A stretch of 64,000 bases of DNA, taken from Rathayibacter sp. VKM Ac-2804 (GTDB lineage: Bacteria; Actinomycetota; Actinomycetes; Actinomycetales; Microbacteriaceae). Under the pieces are notes generated by a model. That model made no database searches and was not told the DNA's origin. It worked only from the letters and a program-made list of their open reading frames with translations. The translations under genes and the position numbers were made by a program. This document shows, piece by piece, positions 51,843 through 62,356 of the stretch. Location: NCBI RefSeq assembly GCF_009866655.1, contig NZ_CP047420.1, forward strand, positions 3,162,001 to 3,226,000, written 5' to 3'. Positions within the stretch are counted from its first letter, which is position 1. Each line of letters opens with the position of its first letter.

Positions 51843-52100
51843 ATGGCAACGACGCACCCCACCTCCGCTCCGACCATCTCCGCCTACACCGCGAAATTCC
51901 TCGACGGACCGCTCGAGGGCAAGACCCTCCGCCGCTCCTACGGCGAGGCCACGGCCCCGGCGGGCCGCCTCGAGATCCCGGCCGCCCGCGAGGGCGCCCG
52001 CTACCTCTATCTCCTCGCCGGCGCGCTCGAGCACGAGGAGGGCGGCGGCGCCCGGCCCACCGCTGCGGCCTACCGCTACCTGCGGGTCAGCTCGGACTGA
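51843..52100 (+). CDS. Small protein of unknown function
   Basis: The 85-residue soluble protein has a Thr/Ser/Pro N-terminus, then a compact pattern YTAKFLDGPLEGKTLRRSYG and ARYLYLLAGALEHEEG. I see no known domain. A CATGAT box seven bases before the ATG suggests another leaderless start; in-frame ATGs just upstream (51807, 51831, 51834) are alternatives. It converges on the tad locus. Confidence 0.55.
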   Translation: MATTHPTSAPTISAYTAKFLDGPLEGKTLRRSYGEATAPAGRLEIPAAREGARYLYLLAGALEHEEGGGARPTAAAYRYLRVSSD

Positions 52101-52148
52101 GGACCGGGAGCTCCTCCCCTCCGGCTCCGCGTCGGCTCGCTGCCGCGG

Positions 52149-52541
52149 TCACGGCGGGGGTCCGGCGCGCGATCGGGCGGGCAGCGCGAGCGGTCCGACG
52201 GCCACGACGACCTCGACGGTCGCGATCCCTTCTTCCAGCGCGCACCCCGCGAGGGTCGCGGTCATTGCTCCGGCGACCCGCTCGGCCTCCCCGCACGGCT
52301 CTCCCGGGAACAGACCGGAGGCCGCGTCCGCCGCGGCGAGCGCCGCCGCGTCCGCCGCCGCCACCGCCCGCTGATGCCCGACGACTCCCCCGCACCCGGC
52401 GAGCACGGCCGCCGTGACCAGGATCGTCGCCGCGACGACCCCGACCGCGACGACCGCCGCCGAGCCGTCCTCCCCCGCGCGGTCGCCCTCTCCCCCCACC
52501 CGTCGGCCTCGGCCTCTCCACCTGCCCCTCCGTGGACTCAT
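52149..52541 (-). CDS. TadE/TadG-like pilus-associated protein (Rv3654c type)
   Basis: The 130-residue protein has a basic N-terminus and a GSAAVV hydrophobic helix (VVAVGVVAATILVTAAVLA) followed by QRAVAAADAAALAAADAA, the pattern of secretion-neighbourhood TadE-like proteins. Unlike the two pilins upstream, it lacks Glu at position +5 after the Gly. It is last in the tad operon, and its ATG overlaps the TadE stop (ATGA). Confidence 0.75.
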   Translation of the reverse strand: MSPRRGRWRGRGRRVGGEGDRAGEDGSAAVVAVGVVAATILVTAAVLAGCGGVVGHQRAVAAADAAALAAADAASGLFPGEPCGEAERVAGAMTATLAGCALEEGIATVEVVVAVGPLALPARSRAGPPP

Positions 52542-52927
52542 CGCCCTCCTCCCAGCGCGCAGGACCGGATCGAGACCGGCAGCGCCACCGCCGGCAGCGG
52601 CCGCAGCTCCGCGGCGACGTCCACGCAGACGAGCCCGCCGTCCGCCGAGGTCGCCACGCTCGCACCCGCGTCCGCCCGGGCCACCGGACGCACCGGATCG
52701 TCCCCGCGCGCCAGCGAACGCGCACCGTCGGCCGCCGCATCGACGAGCCGGACGTACTGCGCCGAGGCCGCGACCGAGCCGAGGCAGAGCGCCAGCACGA
52801 CCACTACCGCCGGCAGCACCACCGCCAGCTCCGCCGTCGCAGAGCCCTCCTCGCCCCGACCGCCTCCGCCCGGCCGGCCCTCCCCCGCTCGGACCATCGC
52901 CCGGGTGCCGCCGAAAGAGCACCGCAC
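52538..52927 (-). CDS. tadE: TadE-family minor pilin-like protein
   Basis: The 129-residue protein has EEGSATAELAVVLPAVVVVL: a Gly cleavage site with Glu at +5 and a hydrophobic helix, as in class III prepilins. A periplasm-facing domain with two Cys follows. The GTG at 52927 lies three bases after the DUF4244 stop; an ATG at 52897 is an alternative. Confidence 0.8.
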   Translation of the reverse strand: MRCSFGGTRAMVRAGEGRPGGGGRGEEGSATAELAVVLPAVVVVLALCLGSVAASAQYVRLVDAAADGARSLARGDDPVRPVARADAGASVATSADGGLVCVDVAAELRPLPAVALPVSIRSCALGGGR

Positions 52928-52930
52928 CGC

Positions 52931-53209
52931 TCATCCCCCCGAGGTGAGCGCCCGCGTCACCAGGTCGGTGAGGATCCCCCTCACCTCGTCGCCTTTGAGG
53001 ATCACCACCAGCAGACCCGCGAAGCCGACCGCCGCCATCGTGGCGATCGCGTACTCGGCGGTGGCCGAGCCCTCCTCGTCGCCCCAGCGCCGCAGAGGCC
53101 CCGCCTCCCAGGCGGGCTGCGGGAAGCACTCCCGCGCCGCCCCGAGGCCCGCCGCCCCGATCATCCCCGCCCCGATCGTCCCCGCACCGTTCCTCCGACT
53201 GCCGTCCAT
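52931..53209 (-). CDS. DUF4244 Flp-type pilin
   Basis: The 92-residue protein has a long leader and then DEEGSATAEYAIATMAAVGF, matching a prepilin-peptidase site (Gly, then Glu at +5) and a Flp-like helix, with GLLVVILKGDEVRGIL at the end. It is probably the main subunit of the Tad pilus. No prepilin peptidase gene lies in the window. Confidence 0.82.
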   Translation of the reverse strand: MDGSRRNGAGTIGAGMIGAAGLGAARECFPQPAWEAGPLRRWGDEEGSATAEYAIATMAAVGFAGLLVVILKGDEVRGILTDLVTRALTSGG

Positions 53210-53338
53210 CGCTCGCTCCGTTCGCCTTCGCTGCCCCCACTCGAGGATCGTCGAGCCCGGAGCCGCCCGGAGCCGCCCCCACCCGAACGGTGGAGAGACG
53301 AGGAAGGAGCGGCCTGTGGAGAGCGCCCGCGCACCCGC

Positions 53339-54363
53339 TCACCCCTGCTCCGCGAACGTCGACAGCAGCACCGAGATCATCATCGGAGCCACCCCCAGCA
53401 GCAGGAACGCCGGGAGCACGCACACTCCCAGCGGCAGCAGCAGCGTCACCCCGAGCTTCGCCGCCCGCTCCCGCGCCTCGGACGCCGCCCGCACCCGGGC
53501 CAGCGCCGCCTCGCTCCGCAGCAGCCGCCCCGCGGGCACCCCCCGCCGCGGCCGACAGCGCGAGCACCGGCTCCGCGGCCTCCAGCGCCGGCGGTCCCGA
53601 CGCGAGCCCGCACTCGTCGAGCGCCGCCAGCACCCGCTCCCGCCCGCCGCCGATCGATCCGCCGCCCGCGAGCGCCACCGCGAGCAGGTCGAGCGCCAGT
53701 CCGGCGCCGGATCGCCCGGGCCGGCGCCGCGGACGAGACGCCGCGTCCACGCGGCGGCGGCGAGCATCAGCCCGAGCCCGCCGCCGAGGCAGACGAGCCC
53801 CGCCACCGTCCCGAGCAGCACGCCGAGCACGTCGAAGCCGAGCAGCGTCCCGAAGCCGAGCGCCACCAGCGGCAGCACCCCGACCACCCGGCTCGTCGCG
53901 AGCGGACCCGCCAGAGCGACCTCGATGTCCCGCCGCGCCCGGCCCAGCTCGCGCATCGACTCCGCCAGCTCGGCGAGGGCTGCGGCGATCGGAGCGCCGG
54001 AGTCGGCGGCGACCCGCCAGCAGGCGGCGAGCGCCGCCCACGCAGTCTCCTCGCCGTGATCGCGCGGGCGTCGCGCGACGCCCTTCCCACGGCGGATCGC
54101 GCGCACACCCGCCCGCGCGCCCCTCTCCCCCGGCGAGGCGCGGGCACACCGGCCAGGATCGCCGCCGTGACGTCCCCGCCGCGGGCCGCCTCGACCGCCA
54201 CGGCGCGCAGCAGCCGGCGGCGGCGCGCCGCTCCCGCCGCCTCCGAGCCGTCCGACGCCGCGAGGTGCCCGAGCGCCGACGCCGGCGCGACACCCGCGGC
54301 GAGCAGCACCGCCAGCCGGTGCACCACCGCGGCCACCTCGTCGATCCCCCCGTCGCGTCTCAC
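53339..54363 (-). pseudogene. TadB/TadC-type pilus assembly gene, split over three frames
   Basis: Coding signal runs through the region but changes frame. From the GTG at 54363 (overlapping the tadA stop) one frame reads MRRDGGIDEVAAVVHRLAVL through GGDVTAAILAGVP to about 54130. A second reads HGEETAWAALAACWRVAADS to TRRLVRGAG, ending near 53715. A third reads SGAGLALDLLAVALAGGGSI to LALSAAAG, ending near 53543. The second frame then resumes with VPAGRLLRSEAALARV and ends VLPAFLLLGVAPMMISVLLS. All are parts of type II secretion F (TadB then TadC) domains. The second frame stays open through the third segment as an Arg/Ser-rich nonsense stretch. The shifts lie at or near G/C runs (54127-54131, 53539-53544). 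The gene is either decayed or contains sequence errors. A fused TadB-TadC protein or two adjacent genes are both possible originals. Confidence 0.7.
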
Positions 54364-55412
54364 GACGAGGACCGGCGCGGCCGGGCGCCCTCCTCGATCC
54401 GCAGCCGCCCGGCGGGATCGAGTCGGAAGCAGCCCGAGGCTGCGAGCCGGCGCCGGCCGCCCCGCCGCTCGAGGTGCAGCACCAGGTCGATCGCGCTGAC
54501 CGTCTGCCGCGCGACCGCCTCCGGCCCCATGCCCGCGAGCGAGCCGAGCGCCTCCAGCCGCGCGGGGACGTCGGCGAGCGAGTTGGCGTGCAGCGTCCCC
54601 GCTCCCCCGTCGTGCCCCGTGTTCAGCGCCGAGAGCAGATCGCGCAGCTCGACCCCGCGGCACTCGCCGAGCACGAGCCGGTCCGGTCGCATCCGCAGCG
54701 CCTCGCGGACGAGACGGTCGAGACCGACGCCGCCGGCTCCCTCGAGGTTCGCCTGGCGCGCCTCGAGCGAGACGACGTGCGGGTGCGCGGGCCGCAGCTC
54801 ACCGACGTCCTCGATCACGACCAGGCGCTCGTGCGGGGGCGCGCAGCCCAGGAGCGCGCCGAGGAGCGTGGTCTTGCCCGAGCCGCCGGCACCCGTGACC
54901 AGGAGGTTCCAGCGCGCCTCGACCGCCCGCCGGAGCAGGCCGCGGCCGGCGTCGTCGAGCATCCCCGCCGCGTGCAGCTCGTCGAGACTCCAGGCGTCGG
55001 CCCGCGGGACGCGCACGGAGATCAGCGTCCCGGCGGTCGCCACGGGCGGCAGCACCACATGCACGCGGACTCCGTGCGTGAGGCGCACGTCCACGCACGG
55101 GCTCGCCTCGTCGACGTGCCGGCCGCCCGCCGCGACCAGCGACACCGCCAGCCGCCGGGCACCCGCGGCGTCGAGCGTCCACGACGGGACGCGGACCGCT
55201 CCGCCGCCGCGGTCGAGCCAGAGACCGGAGTCCCCGTTGACGAAGAGGTCGGTCACCGCAGGGTCCGCCGCGAACGGGGCGAGCAGGCCCAGCGCCGCCG
55301 CCGCGGGACGGACCGGCGCGGACCGCGGTGCACCGCCGTCCTCCTCACCCGGTGGGCGAGGTGCGTCCGGGCGATAGACGGCGGGAACGAGCGGGACGAA
55401 ACCGGTGGTCAT
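54360..55412 (-). CDS. tadA: Tad/CpaF-type pilus assembly ATPase
   Basis: The 350-residue secretion ATPase has the N-terminal FAADPAVTDLFVNGDSGLW domain, Walker A VTGAGGSGKTTLL, the Asp box VVIEDVGELRPAHPHVVSLE, Walker B MRPDRLVLGECRG and the His box NTGHDGGAGTLHANS. It is intact. It drives pilus assembly at the inner face of the membrane. TAGCGT six bases before its ATG makes it the first, leaderless gene of the tad operon. No CpaE/Ssd gene lies upstream. Confidence 0.92.
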   Translation of the reverse strand: MTTGFVPLVPAVYRPDAPRPPGEEDGGAPRSAPVRPAAAALGLLAPFAADPAVTDLFVNGDSGLWLDRGGGAVRVPSWTLDAAGARRLAVSLVAAGGRHVDEASPCVDVRLTHGVRVHVVLPPVATAGTLISVRVPRADAWSLDELHAAGMLDDAGRGLLRRAVEARWNLLVTGAGGSGKTTLLGALLGCAPPHERLVVIEDVGELRPAHPHVVSLEARQANLEGAGGVGLDRLVREALRMRPDRLVLGECRGVELRDLLSALNTGHDGGAGTLHANSLADVPARLEALGSLAGMGPEAVARQTVSAIDLVLHLERRGGRRRLAASGCFRLDPAGRLRIEEGARPRRSSS

Positions 55413-55424
55413 CCGGGAACGCTA
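55413..55424 (-). promoter_or_regulatory. Leaderless promoter -10 box of the tad operon
   Basis: On the minus strand TAGCGT is followed by six bases and the ATG at 55412. Confidence 0.6.
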
Positions 55425-55604
55425 GGAGCGCGCGCTCGCCGGTGGCGCGCAGAAGACCGCAGCGGTGGACGGCGGGGCCGAGGACGCCCCTGGGGAGGAG
55501 CGACGTGCCCGGCGCGTCCTCGCGCGAGCCGGAGACGCATCCGGCCGACTGCGAGCCGACCGTGCGGATCCTCCGGGGAGCTGAGCGCTCGACCAGCGGA
55601 GGGA

Positions 55605-55704
55605 AGAGAAGGGGGCGGCACCCATTGGGGGGAACAGGTGCCGCCTCGGCGGCGCTGGATTGGGGGGAATCACTTGCGCCGCTGAGCCGAAGTTCATTCG
55701 GCCG
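55605..55704 (-). ncRNA. 6C small RNA
   Basis: On the minus strand two adjacent hairpins, GCGGCGC/GCGCCGC (55682-55649) and GGCGGCACC/GGTGCCGCC (55645-55614), each present the loop sequence TTCCCCCCAAT with six cytosines. This is the defining pattern of the actinobacterial 6C RNA (B11 in M. tuberculosis, also next to the tad locus). A small CCGAA/TTCGG hairpin precedes them. The end is set at a C/T-rich stretch after the second hairpin and is approximate. Confidence 0.88.
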
Positions 55705-55710
55705 TATGCA

Positions 55711-55739
55711 ACGTTAGGGCACGGAGGCCGTTTCGCCAA
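55711..55739 (-). promoter_or_regulatory. Promoter of the 6C RNA
   Basis: On the minus strand TTGGCG, 17 bases, TAACGT, with the expected start near 55704. The spacing is ideal. The remaining part of the 481-base gap between tadA and acs (55425-55604 and 55740-55828) shows nothing I can name. Confidence 0.65.
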
Positions 55740-55828
55740 GTCCGATTCGCGTTCTGAGCCGACTCTTCACGAAACCCCGCCGGACGGTCAGCTTCGCGTC
55801 GCCCCCTCCCCGCCCCGGAGCCGGACGC

Positions 55829-55834
55829 TACGGT
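55829..55834 (+). promoter_or_regulatory. -10 box for acs
   Basis: TACGGT precedes a leader of about 53 bases containing AAGGAG, eleven bases before the ATG at 55894. Confidence 0.45.
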
Positions 55835-55893
55835 GGTCCGGAACCGACCACGCCGGACGGCGCACGTCGCACTCGCGAAGGAGCGAATCGCAG

Positions 55894-57882
<1,989 letters not shown>

Positions 57883-57897
<15 letters not shown>

Positions 57898-57923
57898 GCC
57901 GCCGAGGACTGAGCCGCCGAGGA
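57883..57923 (+). repeat. 15-bp tandem repeat across the acs stop codon
   Basis: GCCGCCGAGGACTGA occurs twice in full, and a third partial copy (GCCGCCGAGGA) follows. The first unit holds the last codons (Ala-Ala-Glu-Asp) and stop of acs. Confidence 0.8.
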
Positions 57924-57950
57924 CCGGGCCGCGGACGACGGGCCCGCCGG

Positions 57951-58002
57951 GAACGCCGAAGGGCGCCGCCTCCGAGAAGGAGAGCGGCGCCCTTCGGCGT
58001 TC
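57951..58002. terminator. Bidirectional terminator between acs and ridA
   Basis: GAACGCCGAAGGGCGCCGC and its exact 19-bp reverse complement are separated by 14 bases, between convergent genes. This is the strongest hairpin of the window. Confidence 0.85.
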
Positions 58003-58017
58003 GGGCCGGGGCCCGGA

Positions 58018-58473
58018 TCAGGCGAACGCGACGATCAGCTCGACCTCGACCGGAGCGTCGAGCGGCAGCTCCGCCACGCCGACGGCCGAGCGCGCGTGCC
58101 TGCCCGCCTCGCCGAAGACGTCGCCGAGCACCTCGGAGGCCCCGTTGATCACGCCGGGCTGGCCGTTGAAGCCCGGCGCGGAGGCGACGAAGCCGGTGAC
58201 CTTGACGATCCGGGTCACCCGGTCGAGCGAGCCGATGACGTCGGCGATCGCGGCCAGTGCGTTCAGCGCGCAGACGCGGGCCAGGTCCTTCGCGACCTCG
58301 GGCTCGACGCCCGCGCCGACCTTCCCGGTCGCCGGCAGTGCGCCGTCGACGAACGGGATCTGCCCGGCCGTGAAGACCAGGTTCCCCTCGACCACGGCCG
58401 GGATGTAGGCGCCGGCCGGCACCGCGACCGCGGGGAGCTCGATGCCCAGCTCGGCCAGGCGCTCGGCGATCAC
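58018..58473 (-). CDS. RidA-family protein
   Basis: The 151-residue protein follows the RidA/YjgF pattern: IPAVVEGNLVFTAGQIPFVDG, VCALNALAAIADVIGSLDRV, VTGFVASAPGF and ARSAVGVAELPLDAPVEVE. It lacks the usual Arg-x-x-x-G ending of classical deaminases in parts (VGVAELP), so it may belong to a RidA subgroup of uncertain activity. Classical RidA removes reactive enamines. Its GTG start overlaps the stop of the upstream small gene (GTGA). Confidence 0.85.
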   Translation of the reverse strand: MIAERLAELGIELPAVAVPAGAYIPAVVEGNLVFTAGQIPFVDGALPATGKVGAGVEPEVAKDLARVCALNALAAIADVIGSLDRVTRIVKVTGFVASAPGFNGQPGVINGASEVLGDVFGEAGRHARSAVGVAELPLDAPVEVELIVAFA

Positions 58474-58640
58474 GCGCCGGCCTCGGCGACCGGGCGCTTG
58501 AGGTAGGCCACGAGCCCGCCCTCGGGCCCGGTGACGATCTGCACGAGCTCCCAGCCCTCGGAGCCCCAGGTGTTCAGGATCGCGGTGGTGTTGTGGATCA
58601 TCAGCGGCGTCGTGATGTATTCCCAGCGGGGAACGGACAT
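58470..58640 (-). CDS. Small DUF4177-like protein
   Basis: The 56-residue protein MSVPRWEYITTPLMIHNTTA... has the W-Y-x-T...LNTWGSEGWELVQIV pattern of DUF4177-like proteins of unknown function. It has good GAGGAG spacing to the ATG. It overlaps ridA by four bases, so the two are translated as a pair. Confidence 0.8.
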   Translation of the reverse strand: MSVPRWEYITTPLMIHNTTAILNTWGSEGWELVQIVTGPEGGLVAYLKRPVAEAGA

Positions 58641-58739
58641 GGCTCTCCTCGTGAGGCAGGGGTGCGGATGCCGGGCGGACCGCACCCGGAGGAGTCGGCG
58701 CCGGCGGGTCGAGCCGCGTCCCGTGTCAGGAGCGGCGGT

Positions 58740-58751
58740 TACGCTGATTCT
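58740..58751 (+). promoter_or_regulatory. Leaderless promoter -10 box for the PBP gene
   Basis: TACGCT is followed by six bases and the ATG at 58752. It rules out longer in-frame starts upstream. Confidence 0.58.
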
Positions 58752-61118
58752 ATGTCGGGGGCAGTCGGGAACAGGGTCGTCACGTCCATCGGCGCCGCGG
58801 TCGGAGGACTGATCGGGATCGTCGCCATGAGCGTCATCGCCGGAGTCCTCGTCGCGGCGTCGGTCACCCCGGCGATCGCACTCGGAGGCATGGCGGCGAA
58901 CAACACGGTGACGATGTTCGACAACCTCCCCGAGTACCTCGAGATCGGCACGCTCGCCGAGAAGAGCGACGTCTACGCGAAGGACGCGAACGGCGGGGAC
59001 GTGCTCCTCGCCTCGTTCTACGCGCAGAACCGCGTCGAGGTCGGCTGGGACGACATCTCGCCGTTCGTGAAGGACGCGGTCGTCGCCTCGGAGGACCCGC
59101 GCTTCTACGAGCACGGCGGCATCGACCTGCTCGGCACGATCCGCGCCGCCGCCACGGTCGCCTCGGGCGGCAACGTGCAGGGCGGCTCGTCGATCACGCA
59201 GCAGTACGTCAAGAACGTGCTCGTGCAGAAGGCGGAGGCGCTCTCGGACCCGATCGAGCGCGACGCCGCCTACCGCGAGGCCACGGAGACCACCGCCGAG
59301 CGCAAGGTCGCCGAGATGCGGCTCTCGATCGGGCTCGAGAAGGAGTACCCGAAGAACGACATCCTGCTCGGCTACCTCAACATCGCGCTCTTCGGCGGCA
59401 CGGTCTACGGGATCGAGGCGGCGGCGCGCTACTACTTCGACACCAGCGCGCGCGACCTCACCCTCGCCCAGTCGGCCGCCCTCATCGCGATCGTCAACAA
59501 CCCGGAGAAGTTCCGCTTCGACCGCCCCGACGACCCGGCGAACCTCGCCGTCGAGGGCTACCCCGAGACGCTCAACCGCCGCAACTACATCCTCACCCGG
59601 ATGGGGATCGAGTCGAAGGTCACCCCGGAGCAGATCGGCGAGGCCGCCTCGACGCCGGTCGTCCCCGTGATCACCGAGCCGAGCACCGGCTGCCAGACCG
59701 CCGGCATCGCCGCCTACTTCTGCGACTACGTGACCTGGGTGATCAAGAACGACGACGCCTTCGGCGCGAGCCAGGACGAGCGCGACGCGACCTTCAAGCG
59801 CGGCGGCTACCAGATCTACACGACCCTCGACTCCGACCTGCAGGAGGCGGCGGTCGCGGCCACCGAGGACTGGGTGCCGAAGTCGATGGCGCGGGTGAAC
59901 ATCGGCAGCGCGAGCGTCTCGGTCGAGGTCGGCACCGGGCGCATCCTCGCGATGACCCAGAACAAGGACTACTCGAACGACCCCGACGTCACCGGCGCCA
60001 ACTACACCAGCGTCAACTACAGCACCGACTTCGGCTACGGCGGCTCCAGCGGCTTCCAGGTCGGCTCCACCTACAAGGTCTTCACCCTCGCCGAATGGCT
60101 GCAGGAGGGCCGCGCGCTGAACGAGACCGTCGACGGCACCCGTCGCGCCTACACGACCTTCCGCGACAGCTGCGAGCCCGACGGCACCTACTACGGCGAC
60201 AGCTGGGACCCCAAGAACGACGAGGGCGGCAACGGCGGCGTCTACTCCGCGCTCGACGCGACCAAGGGCTCGATCAACACCGGCTTCGCCGCGATGGCGC
60301 AGCAGCTCGACCTCTGCGGCATCCGGAACACCGCGCTCGCGATGGGCGTGCACCGCGCCGACGGCACCGAGCTGCAGAAGTTCGCACCGACCATCCTCGG
60401 CACCAACGAGATCGCGCCGCTGACGATGGCGACCGCCTTCGCGGGCTTCGCCAACAAGGGCACCGTCTGCACGCCGATCGCGATCGACCGGATCGTCGAC
60501 CGCGGCGGCGCCGATGTCGCGCCGCCCGCGAGCACCTGCACGCAGGGCATGTCCGAGCAGGTCGCCGCGACCGCGGACTTCGCCCTCCAGCAGGTGATGA
60601 CGGGCGGCACCGGCCGGGCCTCCGCGACCGGCACCGGCGTCCCGCACATCGGCAAGACCGGCACCACCGACAACGCCGTGCACACCTGGATGGTCGGCGC
60701 GAGCACCGAGGTGGCCACGGCGACCTGGGTCGGCAACGTCAGCGGCTTCACCTCGATGCGCGGCTTCAGCCTCAATCGGGTCAACGCCGGCCAGGTGCGC
60801 CACCAGATCTGGCCGCGGATCATGCGCGTCGCCGACCAGAAGTACGGCGGATCGGCCTTCCCGTCACCCGAGCAGTCGCTCGTCGACGCGCCGCAGCAGG
60901 CGGTGCCCGAGGTGACCGGCCAGAACCCCGCCGCCGCCACCGCCCGTCTGCGCGAGCTCGGCTTCGTCGTGACGGTCGACCCGAACCGCGTGCCCTCCGA
61001 CCGACCCGCGGGCTCGGTCGCGCAGACGAACCCGCCGGCCGGCTCCCGCCTCACCCGCGGGGCCCCGATCGCACTGCAGATCAGCGCCGGTCCGTCCACC
61101 CCGCCGCCCGGCGGCTGA
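58752..61118 (+). CDS. Class A penicillin-binding protein with PASTA domain
   Basis: The 788-residue protein has an N-terminal membrane anchor (about 15-45). Its glycosyltransferase domain has EDPRFYEHGGIDLLG, GGSSITQQYVKN and a RKVAEMRLS...LEKEYPK segment. The transpeptidase domain has the nucleophile in GSTYK (about 440), SIN and GKTGTT (about 635). A single PASTA-like repeat (VPEVTGQNPAAATARLRELGF) near the C-terminus may sense muropeptides. It polymerises and cross-links peptidoglycan outside the membrane. It is transcribed alone or with the next gene, 80 bases away. Confidence 0.93.
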   Translation: MSGAVGNRVVTSIGAAVGGLIGIVAMSVIAGVLVAASVTPAIALGGMAANNTVTMFDNLPEYLEIGTLAEKSDVYAKDANGGDVLLASFYAQNRVEVGWDDISPFVKDAVVASEDPRFYEHGGIDLLGTIRAAATVASGGNVQGGSSITQQYVKNVLVQKAEALSDPIERDAAYREATETTAERKVAEMRLSIGLEKEYPKNDILLGYLNIALFGGTVYGIEAAARYYFDTSARDLTLAQSAALIAIVNNPEKFRFDRPDDPANLAVEGYPETLNRRNYILTRMGIESKVTPEQIGEAASTPVVPVITEPSTGCQTAGIAAYFCDYVTWVIKNDDAFGASQDERDATFKRGGYQIYTTLDSDLQEAAVAATEDWVPKSMARVNIGSASVSVEVGTGRILAMTQNKDYSNDPDVTGANYTSVNYSTDFGYGGSSGFQVGSTYKVFTLAEWLQEGRALNETVDGTRRAYTTFRDSCEPDGTYYGDSWDPKNDEGGNGGVYSALDATKGSINTGFAAMAQQLDLCGIRNTALAMGVHRADGTELQKFAPTILGTNEIAPLTMATAFAGFANKGTVCTPIAIDRIVDRGGADVAPPASTCTQGMSEQVAATADFALQQVMTGGTGRASATGTGVPHIGKTGTTDNAVHTWMVGASTEVATATWVGNVSGFTSMRGFSLNRVNAGQVRHQIWPRIMRVADQKYGGSAFPSPEQSLVDAPQQAVPEVTGQNPAAATARLRELGFVVTVDPNRVPSDRPAGSVAQTNPPAGSRLTRGAPIALQISAGPSTPPPGG

Positions 61119-61198
61119 CGCCGGGTCGTCCCCCGCGCCGCGTCGGGCAGACTGTACGCGGTCGCTCCCGCGCCCCGCCCCCGACGAGAGAAGGATCC

Positions 61199-62140
61199 AT
61201 GACCGGACGCAGCGCTCGCCCCCTCACCACGGCCCTCGCGGCCGTCGCCGCCGTCGGGAGCGCCGCCGCCGTCTGGGGCATCGCGATCGAGCGGACGCTG
61301 TTCACCGTTCGCCACGTGCCCGTCCCCGTGCTCCCCGCGGGCTCCGCTCCGCTGCGGATCCTGCACGTCTCCGACCTGCACATGGCGCCGTGGCAGACGA
61401 AGAAGCAGGACTGGATCCGCTCGCTCACCGCCCTGGCGCCCGATCTGGTCGTCGACACCGGGGACAACCTGGGCCACCGCGACGGCGTCCTCGGCATCCG
61501 CCGGGCACTCGAGCCCTTCGCCGGCGTCCCCGGCGTCTTCGTCAACGGCTCGAACGACTACTTCGGCCCGCGGGTGAAGAACCCGCTGCGCTACTTCCGC
61601 GGCCCGTCGAAGAACCCCGCGCGCAACGCCAGCGACCTCGACACCCGGGCGCTGACGGGCTTCTTCACCGACGAGCTCGGCTGGCAGGACCTCAACAACA
61701 CGGCGACCAGCCTCGACGTCCGCGGCACCCGGGTCGAGCTGTTCGGCGTGGACGACCCGCACATCGGCCTCGACCGGATCGACCTCGTGGCGGGCGCCGT
61801 CGACGAGTTGCGGGCGTCGGAGGACGAGCCGGCCGGCGTCAGCATCGGCGTCGCGCACGCGCCCTACCAGCGCGTCCTGGACGACTTCGTCGCCCGCGGC
61901 GCCGAGGTGATCCTCGCGGGCCACACCCACGGCGGGCAGGTCTGCGTGCCCGGCTTCGGCGCGCTGGTGACCAACTGCGACATCCCGCGGGACAAGGTCT
62001 CCGGGTTCTCCAGCTGGGACAACGGCCTGCGCAGCGCGCACCTGAACGTCTCCGCCGGGGTCGGCACCTCGATCTACGCGCCGGTGCGCTTCGCCTGCCG
62101 CCCCGAGGTCAGCCTGGTGACGCTCGAGCCGGTGGCCTGA
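61199..62140 (+). CDS. Metallophosphoesterase (YkuE-like)
   Basis: The 313-residue protein has an N-terminal membrane helix (LTTALAAVAAVGSAAAVWGIA). Dinuclear-metal motifs follow: HVSDLHMAPWQ, VDTGDNLGH, FVNGSNDYFGP (Asn in place of the common His), VAHAPYQR and LAGHTHGGQV. It is membrane-bound, probably facing outside; relatives act on phospholipids or nucleotides. GAGAAGGA precedes the ATG at 61199. It often follows class A PBP genes in actinobacteria. Confidence 0.88.
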   Translation: MTGRSARPLTTALAAVAAVGSAAAVWGIAIERTLFTVRHVPVPVLPAGSAPLRILHVSDLHMAPWQTKKQDWIRSLTALAPDLVVDTGDNLGHRDGVLGIRRALEPFAGVPGVFVNGSNDYFGPRVKNPLRYFRGPSKNPARNASDLDTRALTGFFTDELGWQDLNNTATSLDVRGTRVELFGVDDPHIGLDRIDLVAGAVDELRASEDEPAGVSIGVAHAPYQRVLDDFVARGAEVILAGHTHGGQVCVPGFGALVTNCDIPRDKVSGFSSWDNGLRSAHLNVSAGVGTSIYAPVRFACRPEVSLVTLEPVA

Positions 62141-62193
62141 GCGGCCCTCGCCCGGCATCACGGCGGGTGTCCGACACCGCCGCCGAAATCGGC

Positions 62194-62199
62194 TACTAT
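62194..62199 (+). promoter_or_regulatory. -10 box of the tRNA-Pro gene
   Basis: TACTAT lies 38 bases before the mature tRNA 5' end. Confidence 0.5.
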
Positions 62200-62237
62200 T
62201 GACGAGGCTCGTGAGCGGTTCACCGCGAAGAGTCCAC

Positions 62238-62311
62238 CGGGGTGTGGCGCAGCTTGGTAGCGCGCCTCGTTCGGGACGAGGAGGTCGTGGGTTCGAATCC
62301 CGCTACCCCGA
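62238..62311 (+). tRNA. tRNA-Pro (anticodon CGG)
   Basis: The 74-base cloverleaf begins CGGGGTGTGGCGCAGCTTGG. The anticodon loop TTCGGGA is closed by CCTCG/CGAGG, and the T arm GTGGGTTCGAATCCCGC is followed by TACCCCG. G7-U66 is a wobble pair. No CCA is encoded. Confidence 0.97.
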
Positions 62312-62317
62312 CCGGTG

Positions 62318-62356
62318 AGAAGCCCGGCCAGGATCGATGATCCGGGCCGGGCTTCT
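62318..62356 (+). terminator. Terminator of tRNA-Pro
   Basis: AGAAGCCCGGCC and GGCCGGGCTTCT form a 12-bp perfect stem, extended inward by GGATC-GAT-GATCC. It is seven bases after the tRNA. Confidence 0.72.

Noticed and set aside
55425..55604. Possible gene between tadA and the 6C RNA (such as cpaE/ssd)
   Set aside because: No frame in this stretch shows family motifs or a plausible start with ribosome site; the CpaE/Ssd gene is simply not here.
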